Made by a program: the position numbers and the translations under genes. Of a stretch of DNA of 64,000 bases, positions 12,603 through 23,100 are shown piece by piece. A model generated the notes under the pieces. The model saw only the letters and a list, made by a program, of their open reading frames with translations. It was not told the origin of the DNA and ran no database searches. This DNA is from Hedera helix (lineage: Eukaryota; Streptophyta; Magnoliopsida; Apiales; Araliaceae). Positions within the stretch are counted from its first letter, which is position 1, and every line of letters begins with the position of its first letter. The stretch lies in contig OX359264.1 of assembly GCA_947179155.2 (NCBI GenBank), positions 50,665,702-50,729,701 on the forward strand. Reading direction: 5' to 3'.

Positions 12603-13414
12603 GAATTGTTAGCTATTGTAAAAGGGACTCTCATATTTTGATGCAGTAGGCCAGTAACATATATTTAGCATTTGACTTTCCCTCACACCTTAATCCCTAA
12701 AAAAATAAAATAAAATTCAATATATGTTTTTATTAGATGGTGATATAAGAAATGTTAACCCGTGGCCTCTTTAAGGTAATTACTAGTCTATTAGCCCATT
12801 GTCTTTAAGGCACGGGCATTGTTTATTTGTCATTTAATAATTTTTTTTAGATAATTTAATAATTTTTATATATATAATAGCAAAATTTACAATCAATCAG
12901 AGATTTAATGAAATTCTGCAAAATATTCAATAAATTTGTACTCTTTTTGGTTTTTTTGTTTGTCTTTTTAGAAATAGATTTTTGTTTCTTTTTATTTATC
13001 GTTTGTAGATTTCAACGAAGTATTAAATACTTAATTTCTCAATTATCCTTCTTTATAATTAAAGGCTAATTTGTTTCTTTCTCATCTTTTTAATAAATTT
13101 TAAAAGGTTAATATTGAAATTTTATACTCAATTCAGTCAATCAGACCAAATCAATATCAAAATGCAATGAAACAAGAAAGTCAACCTCATAAATTTTATA
13201 ACAGAAAATTATCAGTTCAATACACACTAATGGATAAACCAAATTCATAATACATAACTCATGCATAGAAAAGGAAATTTTTGTTCAATACTCAATATCA
13301 ATACCATATCTCAAGATTTATCAGTCCAGGTATACGCACTTCTTACATTTAGTGAAATACTAACCCCAAAGTCCCAATATACAAAAAGGTAACAAAAGGT
13401 TAATTTGATCTTAT
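12603..13414. other. AT-rich spacer, no gene recognised
   Basis: No recognisable coding sequence. It may hold the decayed 5' end of the Copia element whose protease starts at about 13415, but neither an LTR nor a primer-binding site is visible. Confidence 0.5.
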
Positions 13415-13602
13415 TTGTAGGTTTGTCTCTCCGCTCAACACAAAAAGAATAAATGGTATCTTGATAGCGGATGTTCAAGACACATGAAAAGTGACAACTC
13501 CATTCGAAGTAACATCAAAAATGGATTTCATGGAAATTTCACGTTCGGGGACAACAACAGAGGTAAAATCACTAGTAATGAAAGTGTTGGAAATGAACAC
13601 AT
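13415..13602 (+). pseudogene. Copia protease fragment
   Basis: Reads KNKWYLDSGCSRHMKSDNS, the D-S-G protease active-site region of Copia polyproteins with the following HM motif. The reading is cut at the target site of the MITE that follows. Confidence 0.85.
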
Positions 13603-14181
13603 TAGGGGTGCACACGGTCGGTTTGGTTAATTTTTTGGGGGAAAAATAACCAAATTATTTAAGTCAGTTATAAAAAATTAAAAACCAAAACCGCCTAAAT
13701 TTTTACATCGTAGTCGGTTTATTCGATTTCGGTTAAATCGATTGGTTTATTCGGTTATTTGGTTCCGTAATTGATAATTTAATATTTATTATATTGCCAA
13801 TTTTTCATAATAATTAATAAATCACTAACTCAATAACTACTAATTATAATAGAAGTTCTCTAAATTCGAAACACAAAAATCACCTAACTCACTCACTAAG
13901 ATAGAAGTTTTGTAAATTCGTCACAATAAAGACATATAATAAATATATAATTATATAAAATAAATATTTATTAAAAAAGTATATATATTATATTATAATT
14001 TTAAATTGTTTGGTCGGTTTCGGTTTTTTGAGAAACCAAACCAAACCGGCCGAACTAATCTCGATTTTTTCGTTTTATAGTGTTCAGCTTTTTCGGTTTT
14101 ATGTTTTTCGATTTGAAATAGTAACGGTTTGGTTCGGTCCGGTCGATTTTTTGGTTTTAGTCGATTTTGTGTGCACCCCTA
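13603..14181. mobile_element. hAT-like MITE (579 bp) inside the Copia protease
   Basis: A perfect 13-bp terminal inverted repeat, TAGGGGTGCACAC on the left and GTGTGCACCCCTA on the right, flanked by the perfect 8-bp duplication GAACACAT (13595-13602 and 14182-14189). An 8-bp duplication and TAGGG ends are hAT features. The subterminal regions carry CGGTTTGGTT-type repeats in inverted orientation. There is no transposase. The element at 60559-61008 looks like the same family. Confidence 0.93.
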
Positions 14182-14489
14182 GAACACATTACAATATCAT
14201 AAGTGCAGTTAGTTACCAGACTCAAGTATTACTAGGGGTGTAAACGGATACGGATATAGCAGTATTCGTATCCGTGTCCGAAAAATTAATTTGTTATCCG
14301 TATTCGTATCCGGTATTCTGCGGATTTTAAAAATCATATCTATATCCGGTATACGAAATAATATCCGAATACGGATAATATCCATTTCAGTTTATTTTAT
14401 TCAAATAAACAGACTATTCGGATATACGGATTCGTTTATCAATCACCTAATATAAAATTCATTCAAATTATTTATAAAAAATAAAGAAA

Positions 14490-14772
14490 AAAATTGAATA
14501 ATTACTCATAACCAATCACAATTTAAAATTTAAACCATACATATTAATGAATGAATGTTAATTTATTTGTTTTTAATAAATACAATAATCAATACTCTAA
14601 ATTACAATTCAAATAAGTTTTAATTATTTTTGAAATCATAAATTCAAAATGAATGCTCTACTTATTAATGTTTAGGTATCCATTAAAAAGTAAATGTCCA
14701 TTTCATGTGATAATTTAGAGTGATACTGTAGTATGTATGAATATTTATAACCTATAATTATAGCATTTAAAT
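14490..14772 (+). repeat. First partial copy of the ~330-bp tandem repeat, left of the Gypsy insertion
   Basis: The stretch from about ATTAATGAATGAATGTTAA to CATTTAAAT matches the units at 28663-30315. The Gypsy element inserted at the end of this copy, since the repeat continues in register at 28662. Confidence 0.8.
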
Positions 14773-17700
14773 TGTAATGTCCTAGAATTTCCACATCTTT
14801 ATTAATTAAATTATTAATTTAATTTTCAACGAGTTAGTTTTATGAGATTATTTAAATCTTTTTATGTGATTAATTAATTATGTGATTAAATAATTATGTA
14901 ATTAATTACTAAAATTAATTAAAGGGGGTCACTAATATGTTATTAAATTAGTGAACAAACCCTAAAGTTTTAATATCAAATCAATTGATAAGTTTCCTAT
15001 TAATTAAATATTCAATTAAATTGAATATAATGAGTGAATTAAATATAATAAATTAATTAATATGACTATTAATTAATGTAAATAATGTGAAATATTAATA
15101 ATAATATTTATTAGTCCATTTAGTAATTTTATACTAATGGGTTAAAATATTTAATTATTTATTCAATTTAATTATTTATTTAATCATGGATTGAATAATT
15201 AATGTATAAATTATTAAATTAGCCCAACATGGGTCAATTAGTAGCCCAAGTGGAGAATAATAAAATTTGATAATTTAGTAGCCCAAACAATTTAATAGAA
15301 GCCCAATTGGTATTTTAAATTAAAGCCCAATCATTGGCCCACTTGGAAAAACAATTAAATAACTTATTAATTAATTAAAATAAGAAAAATGACTTGATTT
15401 TTGGGACAAGGTTGAAGCTATCAGCCGAAGCATGTGGTGAGGAGGAGAGAGAGTGTATTGTTATTATTATTATTATTATTATTATTTGATTTTCTTATTT
15501 ATTTAATTAAAGGATTGCTTGGATTGATTTTTAAAGTACATAGACACCATGCTTCTTTTCACCTAATGTGGCTAACTTGTGTAAGTATCCAATAGGTGCA
15601 TGATGGGCTAAAATTATTAGATATATTATGTATCTATCAATATTGCAAGTATACTTGCAAATTAGGAGCATTGTGTTAGTCATTCTTCATCCTCCATTTT
15701 TCAAGCTAGAGAGCATTTGAGAGTGTAGAAAAATTATAGTTGAGAGCAAAAATACCAAGAGAAGGAGTTCTTGGTTCATGCCTTCAAACCTCATCACCTA
15801 CTTTGGAAGAAAAAGAAAGATAGCCATTAAATCAAGGTAATGGTTATTTTAAATAAAGTTTTGCTTTTAAATTAAATAAATCACCATGTTAGTATAAACA
15901 TGTTAATATAATTATTAATGTGTAGAGGTAATATTTATGCCATGCTTGAGTTTAATATGTTTGGTTTGTATTTTGGTATATTTTATATGCTAAAATATGT
16001 ATTTAGTAGTGTGTAAACAAGTTTTGAAATATATTACCAAAAATATTTTTTGTAAAACTTAGGTTTGATGTTCTAATATTATAGAACATTAAATCATGAG
16101 AAAAACAAAGTTTGAATCACTTAAAATGGAGTTATACACAAAAAGATATGATTTATGGTAGTTTATGTGATGTAAAAATTTTTATAAAAAAATATTGATA
16201 TTAAATCATGAAAAATTAATTTTTCATGTTATAAATTAATATAAGATGATTGGTAATTTTTTTGGATTTTTATTAAGCATTTAAAGCTTACTTGATGGTA
16301 TAATTTTTATTAAAGTGGGTATTTTCTGGTCACTGTTCACGTTCTGCGGGAAGAAAAAAAATTTAAGGCTTTCCGCGCAATGCGCGGCTGCCACTGTTCA
16401 CCGAGGACGCGGAGCCAAACGACGTCGTTTGGCGTCCGTGAAATTTTACTCCGCGCGTTATGCGCGGAGGCCATTTCCGGGGTTTCAAAAACGACGCCGT
16501 TTTGGTCCTGCATCGGCTTACGCGCGCAATGCGCGAGAAACTGTTTTTCGGCGAAATTACCATTTTGCCCCTCCGTGTTTTTTTTCGGCAGAATTACCAT
16601 TCTGCCCTCGGTTCAGTTTTCGAATTAATTACGGAAATGCCATCGGTCCGGTTTTTCAACTTATTTACGAAAATGCCATTCGGGTTAATTTTAATTAATT
16701 TAAATATTTAAAAATTAATTTAAAATTATAACAAAAATAATAATAATACAAAAATAATATTGGGGAGGATATTTTTCATAAAGTTTAATATTTAAATATT
16801 TTAAATATTAATCTAGTTAGCTAAACCATGGTTAGGTTAAATAAATTTATTATTTATTTATTATTTTAAATGTTAATAATAAATAAAGATGATAAATTAG
16901 CAATTATTATTTAATGCCTATTAAATAATATTTAAAGAGAGATAAAATTTATAAATTAATTATTTATTATTTAAATATTATTAAATAATAAATAAAGATA
17001 ATTAAGTAATTAATTATTATTTAATTAACATTAAATAATGATTAATGGAAATTAAGTTATTAGAGTAATAATTTATTATTTAATTTAAATAATAAATAAG
17101 AAGGATTTGATTATTATTTAACCTTAAATAATAATTAAAATTAATTAAATAATTAATTATTATTTAATTGACATTAAATAATAATTAAAGAGGATTAAGA
17201 TTAGTAAACTATTATTTAATTTCCTTAATTAAATAATAAGTGAGGTTAATTACTTGGTTAATTATTGGTTGATTAACATTAAATTAAAGAAGATTAAAAT
17301 TAAGTTAATAATTATTTATTATTTAATAATAAGTAGGTACAATTAGTTATTATTTATAATAACTAGAGTTAATTAATTAATTTCTATTTAATCAATATTA
17401 AATAGTAATTAAAAAGAGATTGAGTTAATAAAATAAATTGATTTAATTAAACAATTGTAATAAGTTGTTTAAAGGTTTAATAAGTGTCCAACACTTAAGA
17501 AAAATATTTTCTAACTTAATAAATGATTAACCTAAAATGATTAAGTGTCTATAAGGTTAATAATATTGTTTTGACTAATGTAAATTATGTGTTAGTACTT
17601 ATGTGTGGTAAATAAGTTCGTTATTAAGCGTATAGTTATGCAAATACGCCGTACTAATTATTAGACCGACTTTATTAATGTTAGGTCTTTCAAAGCAAGT

Positions 17701-18698
17701 TAGTTAAAGCTAGACAATTATTGTAGCTGAGCAAACAGGCAAGTTCTCTAACCCTACTCAATTATTATCGTTGAACAAGTTTCCATACTTGTATTTATTG
17801 TTAAAGCTTGCAGTGGTTTAATTATTTAAAATTATTCCACATCCATATTGTTTATACAATCGCACTTAGTGCATTTGAAGCTTATTAGTTCTTGATTCAT
17901 GAACTGTATTAAAAATGTCTTAAGCTAATAATTCAGCTAGACATTACGTTTCTAAATTCAATAACTTGAATACTTTTAAAAGCTTATCCAAACCATTGTG
18001 GGGTGCGGATTTCTTATATTAAGTCTGAGAATTGAACAACCCTAAATTAGGGGATTTTGTGTCGGGAATCCGACTTTGGGCGCCAGTGACTAAATGTAAT
18101 GCATATACAGCGGGTTGAATAGGCTGATCCCCTTGAAAACCAAACAACTCAAAGGGTCAGAGGAAACTCTATTATACCCTAGTTAGTTCAGGGTCCTTAG
18201 TGACCACTCAGCATTTTAAGATTCAAATATTCTGTTTATTAAAATTTGAATCCTGTTTCTTTCACAATTGTTATATCTATTGTTGAACCATTGATGATCT
18301 TTCCCATTCATTCATGATATATTAAATCTATATGATTGTTATAAACTTGCTGAGCAAACTAGTTGCTCATTCTTGCTATATCATGAACCATTTTTCAGAT
18401 AATCCTGATTGCTCCAGGAAGGATAAGGGAAAAGGAAAGGCCAAAGCTTAAGTAGCTTATGCATGCTAGTTAGATCTTTATTTATGTATTTACGGTTGTT
18501 AAACCTTTTGTAATTCCTTATGATAGGAACTGTTTTTATGTTAAGGTTGATAGACCCTGGTATTGTAACCTTTTGAAGGGAACCAATATGTATTATTCCG
18601 CGATATTTAAATGCAATGTATGTATTTAATTGTTAGTAATGTGTTGAATAGTGAGAACCAAACTCGAGGTTATGGAACCCGGATTTGGGGTCGTCACA
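14773..18698 (+). repeat. 5' LTR of the Tekay element
   Basis: Starts TGTAATGTCC, ends GGTCGTCACA, then GG and the primer-binding site. Contains a TTA microsatellite (around 15460), a donor-like CAAG|GTAATG junction at 15836/15837, and a CpG-rich palindrome block (16320-16640). ORFs within it recur unchanged in the 3' LTR and carry no recognisable domain, so I do not treat them as genes. Confidence 0.95.
16320..16640. promoter_or_regulatory. CpG-rich palindrome block in the 5' LTR
   Basis: Near-palindromes CCGCGCAATGCGCGG (16373-16387) and CCGCGCGTTATGCGCGG (16451-16467), a third related motif at 16520-16536, and the perfect 20-bp palindrome GCCAAACGACGTCGTTTGGC (16414-16433) centred on a GACGTC bZIP core. 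CACTGTTCAC occurs twice before them (about 16330 and 16391). Such a cluster in an AT-rich LTR looks like a regulatory module or an RNA-structure element; which one is not known. Confidence 0.5.
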
Positions 18699-18701
18699 GG
18701 T

Positions 18702-18713
18702 TGGTATCAGAGC
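18702..18713 (+). other. Primer-binding site, initiator tRNA-Met
   Basis: TGGTATCAGAGC, three bases after the LTR end, is complementary to the 3' end of initiator tRNA-Met and would prime minus-strand synthesis. Confidence 0.95.
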
Positions 18714-18910
18714 TGTAGGTTAGAAACGTTAGGATTTGCGAAACCTAAGTTATAACCTTAGTATTAAACTCATATCGAGTGCGTTAGGGGATGAATCGGG
18801 GAGATTCATCATGTTGTGTATTTTTGGAGATGGATTGAGAAAATCCATCGAGCCGAGATGTACATGATAAAATATCATTTCATTTCATCAATGAATATAT
18901 TTTATTGCTG

Positions 18911-18942
18911 TACTAACGTGTGTTATTGTTTTATGATATAGG
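18911..18942 (+). promoter_or_regulatory. Splice-acceptor-like sequence before the extra ORF
   Basis: TACTAAC (18911-18917) resembles a branch point. A T-rich stretch and a terminal AG (18940-18941) follow, one base before the ATG at 18943. It fits a 3' splice site that would place the extra ORF first on a spliced RNA. No transcript evidence is available here. Confidence 0.4.
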
Positions 18943-19800
18943 ATGGCAGAGATCAGACAGTCGAGTCGCACTGCTGAGGAGGACTATATTGATATCCATA
19001 TGGATACTGCACAGCCGCTGGTGGCTGCACCCGTAGAGGAGCCAGAGTCAGATCCTGAGGAGGGGGATCGTGTGGAACCCGTCTGGGGCGGAGTCATGAG
19101 GCCTTACAGTGAGGATGAGGCAGAGTCAGAGGAGTCTGAGGAGGAGGAGTCAGCTGATGGCATGGGCACCACTGCCGCTGACATCATAGAGGGACTGACC
19201 GATAGGAACGAGGGGCTGGAGGCAAGGGTCCAGCATCTAGAGGAGCAGAATCTGAACCACCAGCACATGGAGGATCAGTATAGGGATGCGGCTTACCAGT
19301 TCTCTGGCGAGAACACAGAGCTGAAGGAGAGGATAGTAGGACTGGAGGATCAGGTACAGGAGTACGAGGATTCGGTGGAGCACTTTGCAGTGCTGACACA
19401 TCAGCTGGTAGATCAGGATGTGGAGCTGCAGGCTAAGTTAGCAGTAGCTGAGACTAGGTTAGCCGAGGCTGAGCTGAAGGTTCAGCAGGTTCAGGCAGAA
19501 AAGGCCGCCATCCATGCACACTGGCAGAAGGCGATAGAGGACCGTATTGAGATGGAGAGACAGCGGGATGCCGCTTATGGACAGATAATTGAGCTAGAGG
19601 AGGAGGTCCGCGAGAAGCGGGTGAGGACGGATAGACTTAGCTACGTCTACCGATCTTCATATGGTAGGCTTCAGAGCAGGGTGCACTACTACCCAGCTGA
19701 GGAGGGCCAGTCTATGCACACCATCAGCAGGAATGTGGTGATGGCCATCGGGGATGAGGAGTATGACGACGCGATCCGTAGGGGGATGCGCATTCAGTAG
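18943..19800 (+). CDS. Extra 285-aa acidic coiled-coil ORF upstream of gag in the Tekay element
   Basis: An uninterrupted ORF between the primer-binding site and gag, in another frame than gag-pol and separated from it by 352 bases. Residues 1-75 are very acidic (EEPESDPEEGD, DEAESEESEEEE). From about residue 80 to 225 hydrophobic residues recur with heptad-like spacing (NEGLEARVQHLEEQNLNHQ, LEDQVQEYEDSVEHF, VAETRLAEAELKVQQVQAE), typical of a long coiled coil. The last 60 residues are more mixed and partly basic. There is no zinc knuckle, protease, transmembrane segment or signal peptide. G+C content is higher than in the surrounding sequence. Extra ORFs upstream of gag are known from Ogre/Tat-type elements; I know of no standard gene here in Tekay elements. 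A structural or targeting role is possible but unproven. Confidence 0.75.
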   Translation: MAEIRQSSRTAEEDYIDIHMDTAQPLVAAPVEEPESDPEEGDRVEPVWGGVMRPYSEDEAESEESEEEESADGMGTTAADIIEGLTDRNEGLEARVQHLEEQNLNHQHMEDQYRDAAYQFSGENTELKERIVGLEDQVQEYEDSVEHFAVLTHQLVDQDVELQAKLAVAETRLAEAELKVQQVQAEKAAIHAHWQKAIEDRIEMERQRDAAYGQIIELEEEVREKRVRTDRLSYVYRSSYGRLQSRVHYYPAEEGQSMHTISRNVVMAIGDEEYDDAIRRGMRIQ

Positions 19801-20121
19801 TAGTAGTAGTTGTTTTCTAATTTCGTATGTAAATAGATGCAGTAAAACCCAACTTTTGTTTTATTAGAGGGTTAATATGTCACTAAATCCCAACTCTAGG
19901 AAGTTGTAGAATATGTCAGATCCCATCTTTTGTAGCTTCTCTGGGATAGAAGCATTTATAGCAGTATGCTTTTGATGTAAAGTGCTACGCACTCCTGTTT
20001 TAGCATATGAGTATAAATGCAGTTGAATTTATGTTTATATGCGTGTTGAAATAATTACTTGTATTTTAGCTAAACATTGTCTAAGATACAAAATAATGAA
20101 ATGAAAAAGATGAAACCAGTA

Positions 20122-20152
20122 TAATAATATAAATTTTTGTTTATAACAGAAA
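20122..20152 (+). promoter_or_regulatory. Splice-acceptor-like sequence before gag
   Basis: AATTTTTGTTTATAACAG ends at 20149, three bases before the gag-pol ATG at 20153. The T-rich tract and terminal AG look like a 3' splice site. Together with the similar site before the extra ORF it suggests separate spliced messages for the two ORFs. Confidence 0.35.
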
Positions 20153-23100
20153 ATGCCGCCACGTAGACAACCACCAAGGAACCAGGGGGTAGAAGAGTCA
20201 GTTAACAACGACGCGGGGGGACACAACGTAGACCCTATGCAAAACTTTGTCGACATGCTAGCTGAGGCAATGCAAAACCGCCACCCTGTAGTAGCAAATC
20301 CGCCACCACCACCAAATCAGTTGGCGAATTTTAAAGATTTTAAAGCGGTGGGACCGCCAGAGTTTAGGGGAACGTCGGACCCGATAGAGGCCCAGTCTTG
20401 GATAAAGGAGATAGAGAAGGCGTTCGTTATCACAAGAGTAGCTGAGGAGCAAAAGACAGTTTTTGCTACCTACATGATGAAGGGCGAAGCCAATTTCTGG
20501 TGGGAAGCCAATCAGAATAGGGCTGGGGATGGTGTGGTGCCCTGGACAAAATTTAAGGAAATATTCGACGAGAATTATTTCCCGAAAAGTATGAAAAGTA
20601 GGATGGAGGTAAGGTTTCTAGAACTGAAACAGGAGAACATGTCGGTACCGGAGTACGCGGCAAAATTTAATGAGCTGGCCAGGTTCGCTCCACATCAGGT
20701 AGACACGGAGGAACGCAAGGCCAGGAGGTTCGAGAATGGATTGAGACCTTGGATATTCAACAAGGTAGCAGTACTGCAGATTGACTCGTTCGCAACTTTG
20801 CTAGAGAAGTCAATCATTGCTGAAGGAGGAAGTGACGCGTTAACCAAGTACAACCAGGAGAGAAACAAGAAGAAAAATGAAGGGGGAAGCAAGAACAGCA
20901 ACAGTGGAGGCAATAATAACAACAATAATAACAACAAGCGCAAATGGGACAACAGCAGCAACGACAAGAGCTCGGGGAATCAACAAGGAAGTGTTCAGAA
21001 AAAGCCAGCATGCAATATATGTGGAAAGAACCACTTCGGGGAGTGCAGGAAAGGGAAGAATACGTGCTATAATTGTGGGCAGGTGGGACATATTTCTCCA
21101 AATTGTCCCCTTCCAAAGAAAGTGAGATGCTTTTCTTGCGGAGCATCTGACCACCTGATAAAAGATTGCCCTAAGAAGAAGAATGACGGGGGTAGCGGCT
21201 ACAGGGGCAATAACAACAAATTGGCTATCGGGGGACCGGTACCACAGAACAAGCCGACAGCCCGGACGTTCAATATGACGGTGCAAGATGCCGTGGGGTC
21301 AAAAGACGTGGTGTCAGGTATTATTCCGATCAATAATATAAATGCATATGTATTGTTTGATTCGGGTGCTACCTGTTCATTTGTGTCTGATGATTTCGCT
21401 AGACGATTAGAGTTGCCTAGGGACAAACTAGAAAACTCAATGAACATAGAAGTTGCTAATAAAGAAGTGATTCCGGTAGAGTACATACATAGAAATTGTT
21501 GTGCTGAAATCAGGGGTCAGAAATTAAATGTGAATCTAATTCCAATACGTCTGGGGGAATTTGATGTAATACTTGGGATGGATTGGTTGTTTAACCACGG
21601 GGCGATAATTGATTGTCAGAAGAAGTGCATACACCTTAAGACACCAAATAAGTCTAAGGTCGTATTTTATGGCAGCAAATCGTCAAGACAGTCTTCTTGT
21701 CTGACGATGATGCAGGCCAAGAAATTATTGAAGAAAGGTTGTGTAGGGTATTTGGCTCATGTGGTTGACACACAAGTGGTGAGTCCCGAGATGGAGCAAA
21801 TACCAGTAGTTAGGGAGTTTACGGATGTTTTTCCAGATGTACTGCCGGGTTTACCGCCGGACAGGGAGATAGAATTCGTGATTGATTTAGTACCGGGGAC
21901 AGCACCGATATCGAAAGCACCATATAGGATGGCTCCGGTAGAACTAAAGGAATTGATGGTGCAATTGCAGGAGTTGTTAGACAATAAGTACATTCAGCCA
22001 AGTGTTTCTCCATGGGGAGCACCAGTGCTGTTTGTAAAGAAGAAGGATGGATCGATGAGATTGTGTATGGATTATAGAGAGCTGAATAAAGTGACAATTA
22101 AGAACAAGTACCCGTTACCACGAATTGACGATCTTTTCGATCAATTGAAAGGGGCGAAGTACTTTTCAAAGATTGACTTAAGGACTGGTTATCATCAGTT
22201 GAAAGTCAGGAAGGAGGATATACCCAAGACGGCATTCAGAACTCGATATGGGCATTATGAGTTTCTGGTGATGTCGTTTGGGCTAACGAATGCTCCAGCC
22301 GCATTTATGGACATGATGAACAGAATATTCAAGCAATACTTGGATAAATTTGTAGTCGTGTTCATTGATGATATTTTGGTGTATTCGAAAACGGAGGAAG
22401 CGCATGCTGAACACCTAAGATTGGTGTTGGAGATTTTACGGAAGGAGCGGTTGTACGCTAAGTTTTCAAAGTGTGAATTCTGGTTGGAGAGAGTTCAATT
22501 TTTAGGTCATGTTATTGACAAGGAGGGAGTTTCGGTTGATCCGGCGAAGGTTGAATCGGTGATGAATTGGGAACAACCAAGGACGCCGACAGAAGTAAGA
22601 AGTTTCTTAGGGTTAGCGGGTTACTATCGGAGGTTCATTCAAGACTTCTCAAAGATAGCAACACCGTTGACCAACTTAACAAGAAAGACGGTAAAATACG
22701 TGTGGACGGAGAAGTGTGAGGAAAGTTTTCAGGAGTTAAAGAAAAGACTTAGTGAAGCACCTGTATTGACCTTACCAGACGATACAGGAGGTTTTACGGT
22801 CTACAGTGATGCATCGCACAAGGGGTTTGGCTGTGTGCTTATGCAAAACGGCAAAGTCGTTGCGTATGCGTCCAGACAATTAAAAGATTATGAGAAGGGA
22901 TATCCTACCCACGACTTGGAGCTGGCAGCGGTAGTGTTTGCCCTTAAAATTTGGAGACATTATCTGTACGGAGAAAAATGTGAGATATTCACAGACCATA
23001 AGAGTCTGAAGTATATCTTCACACAGAAGGAGCTGAATATGAGGCAACGGAGATGGTTGGAATTGATCAAAGATTATGATTGTGAAATTCTATATCATCC

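Noticed and set aside
16315..16698. 127-codon ORF in the LTR, identical at 26278-26661
   Set aside because: It is repeated only because both LTRs are copies; the reading has no domain, overlaps ORFs on both strands and is generated by the CpG-rich palindrome block.
20695..21286. Several minus-strand ORFs within gag
   Set aside because: Shadows of the gag coding sequence, Leu-rich because of the AAC/AAG-rich sense strand.
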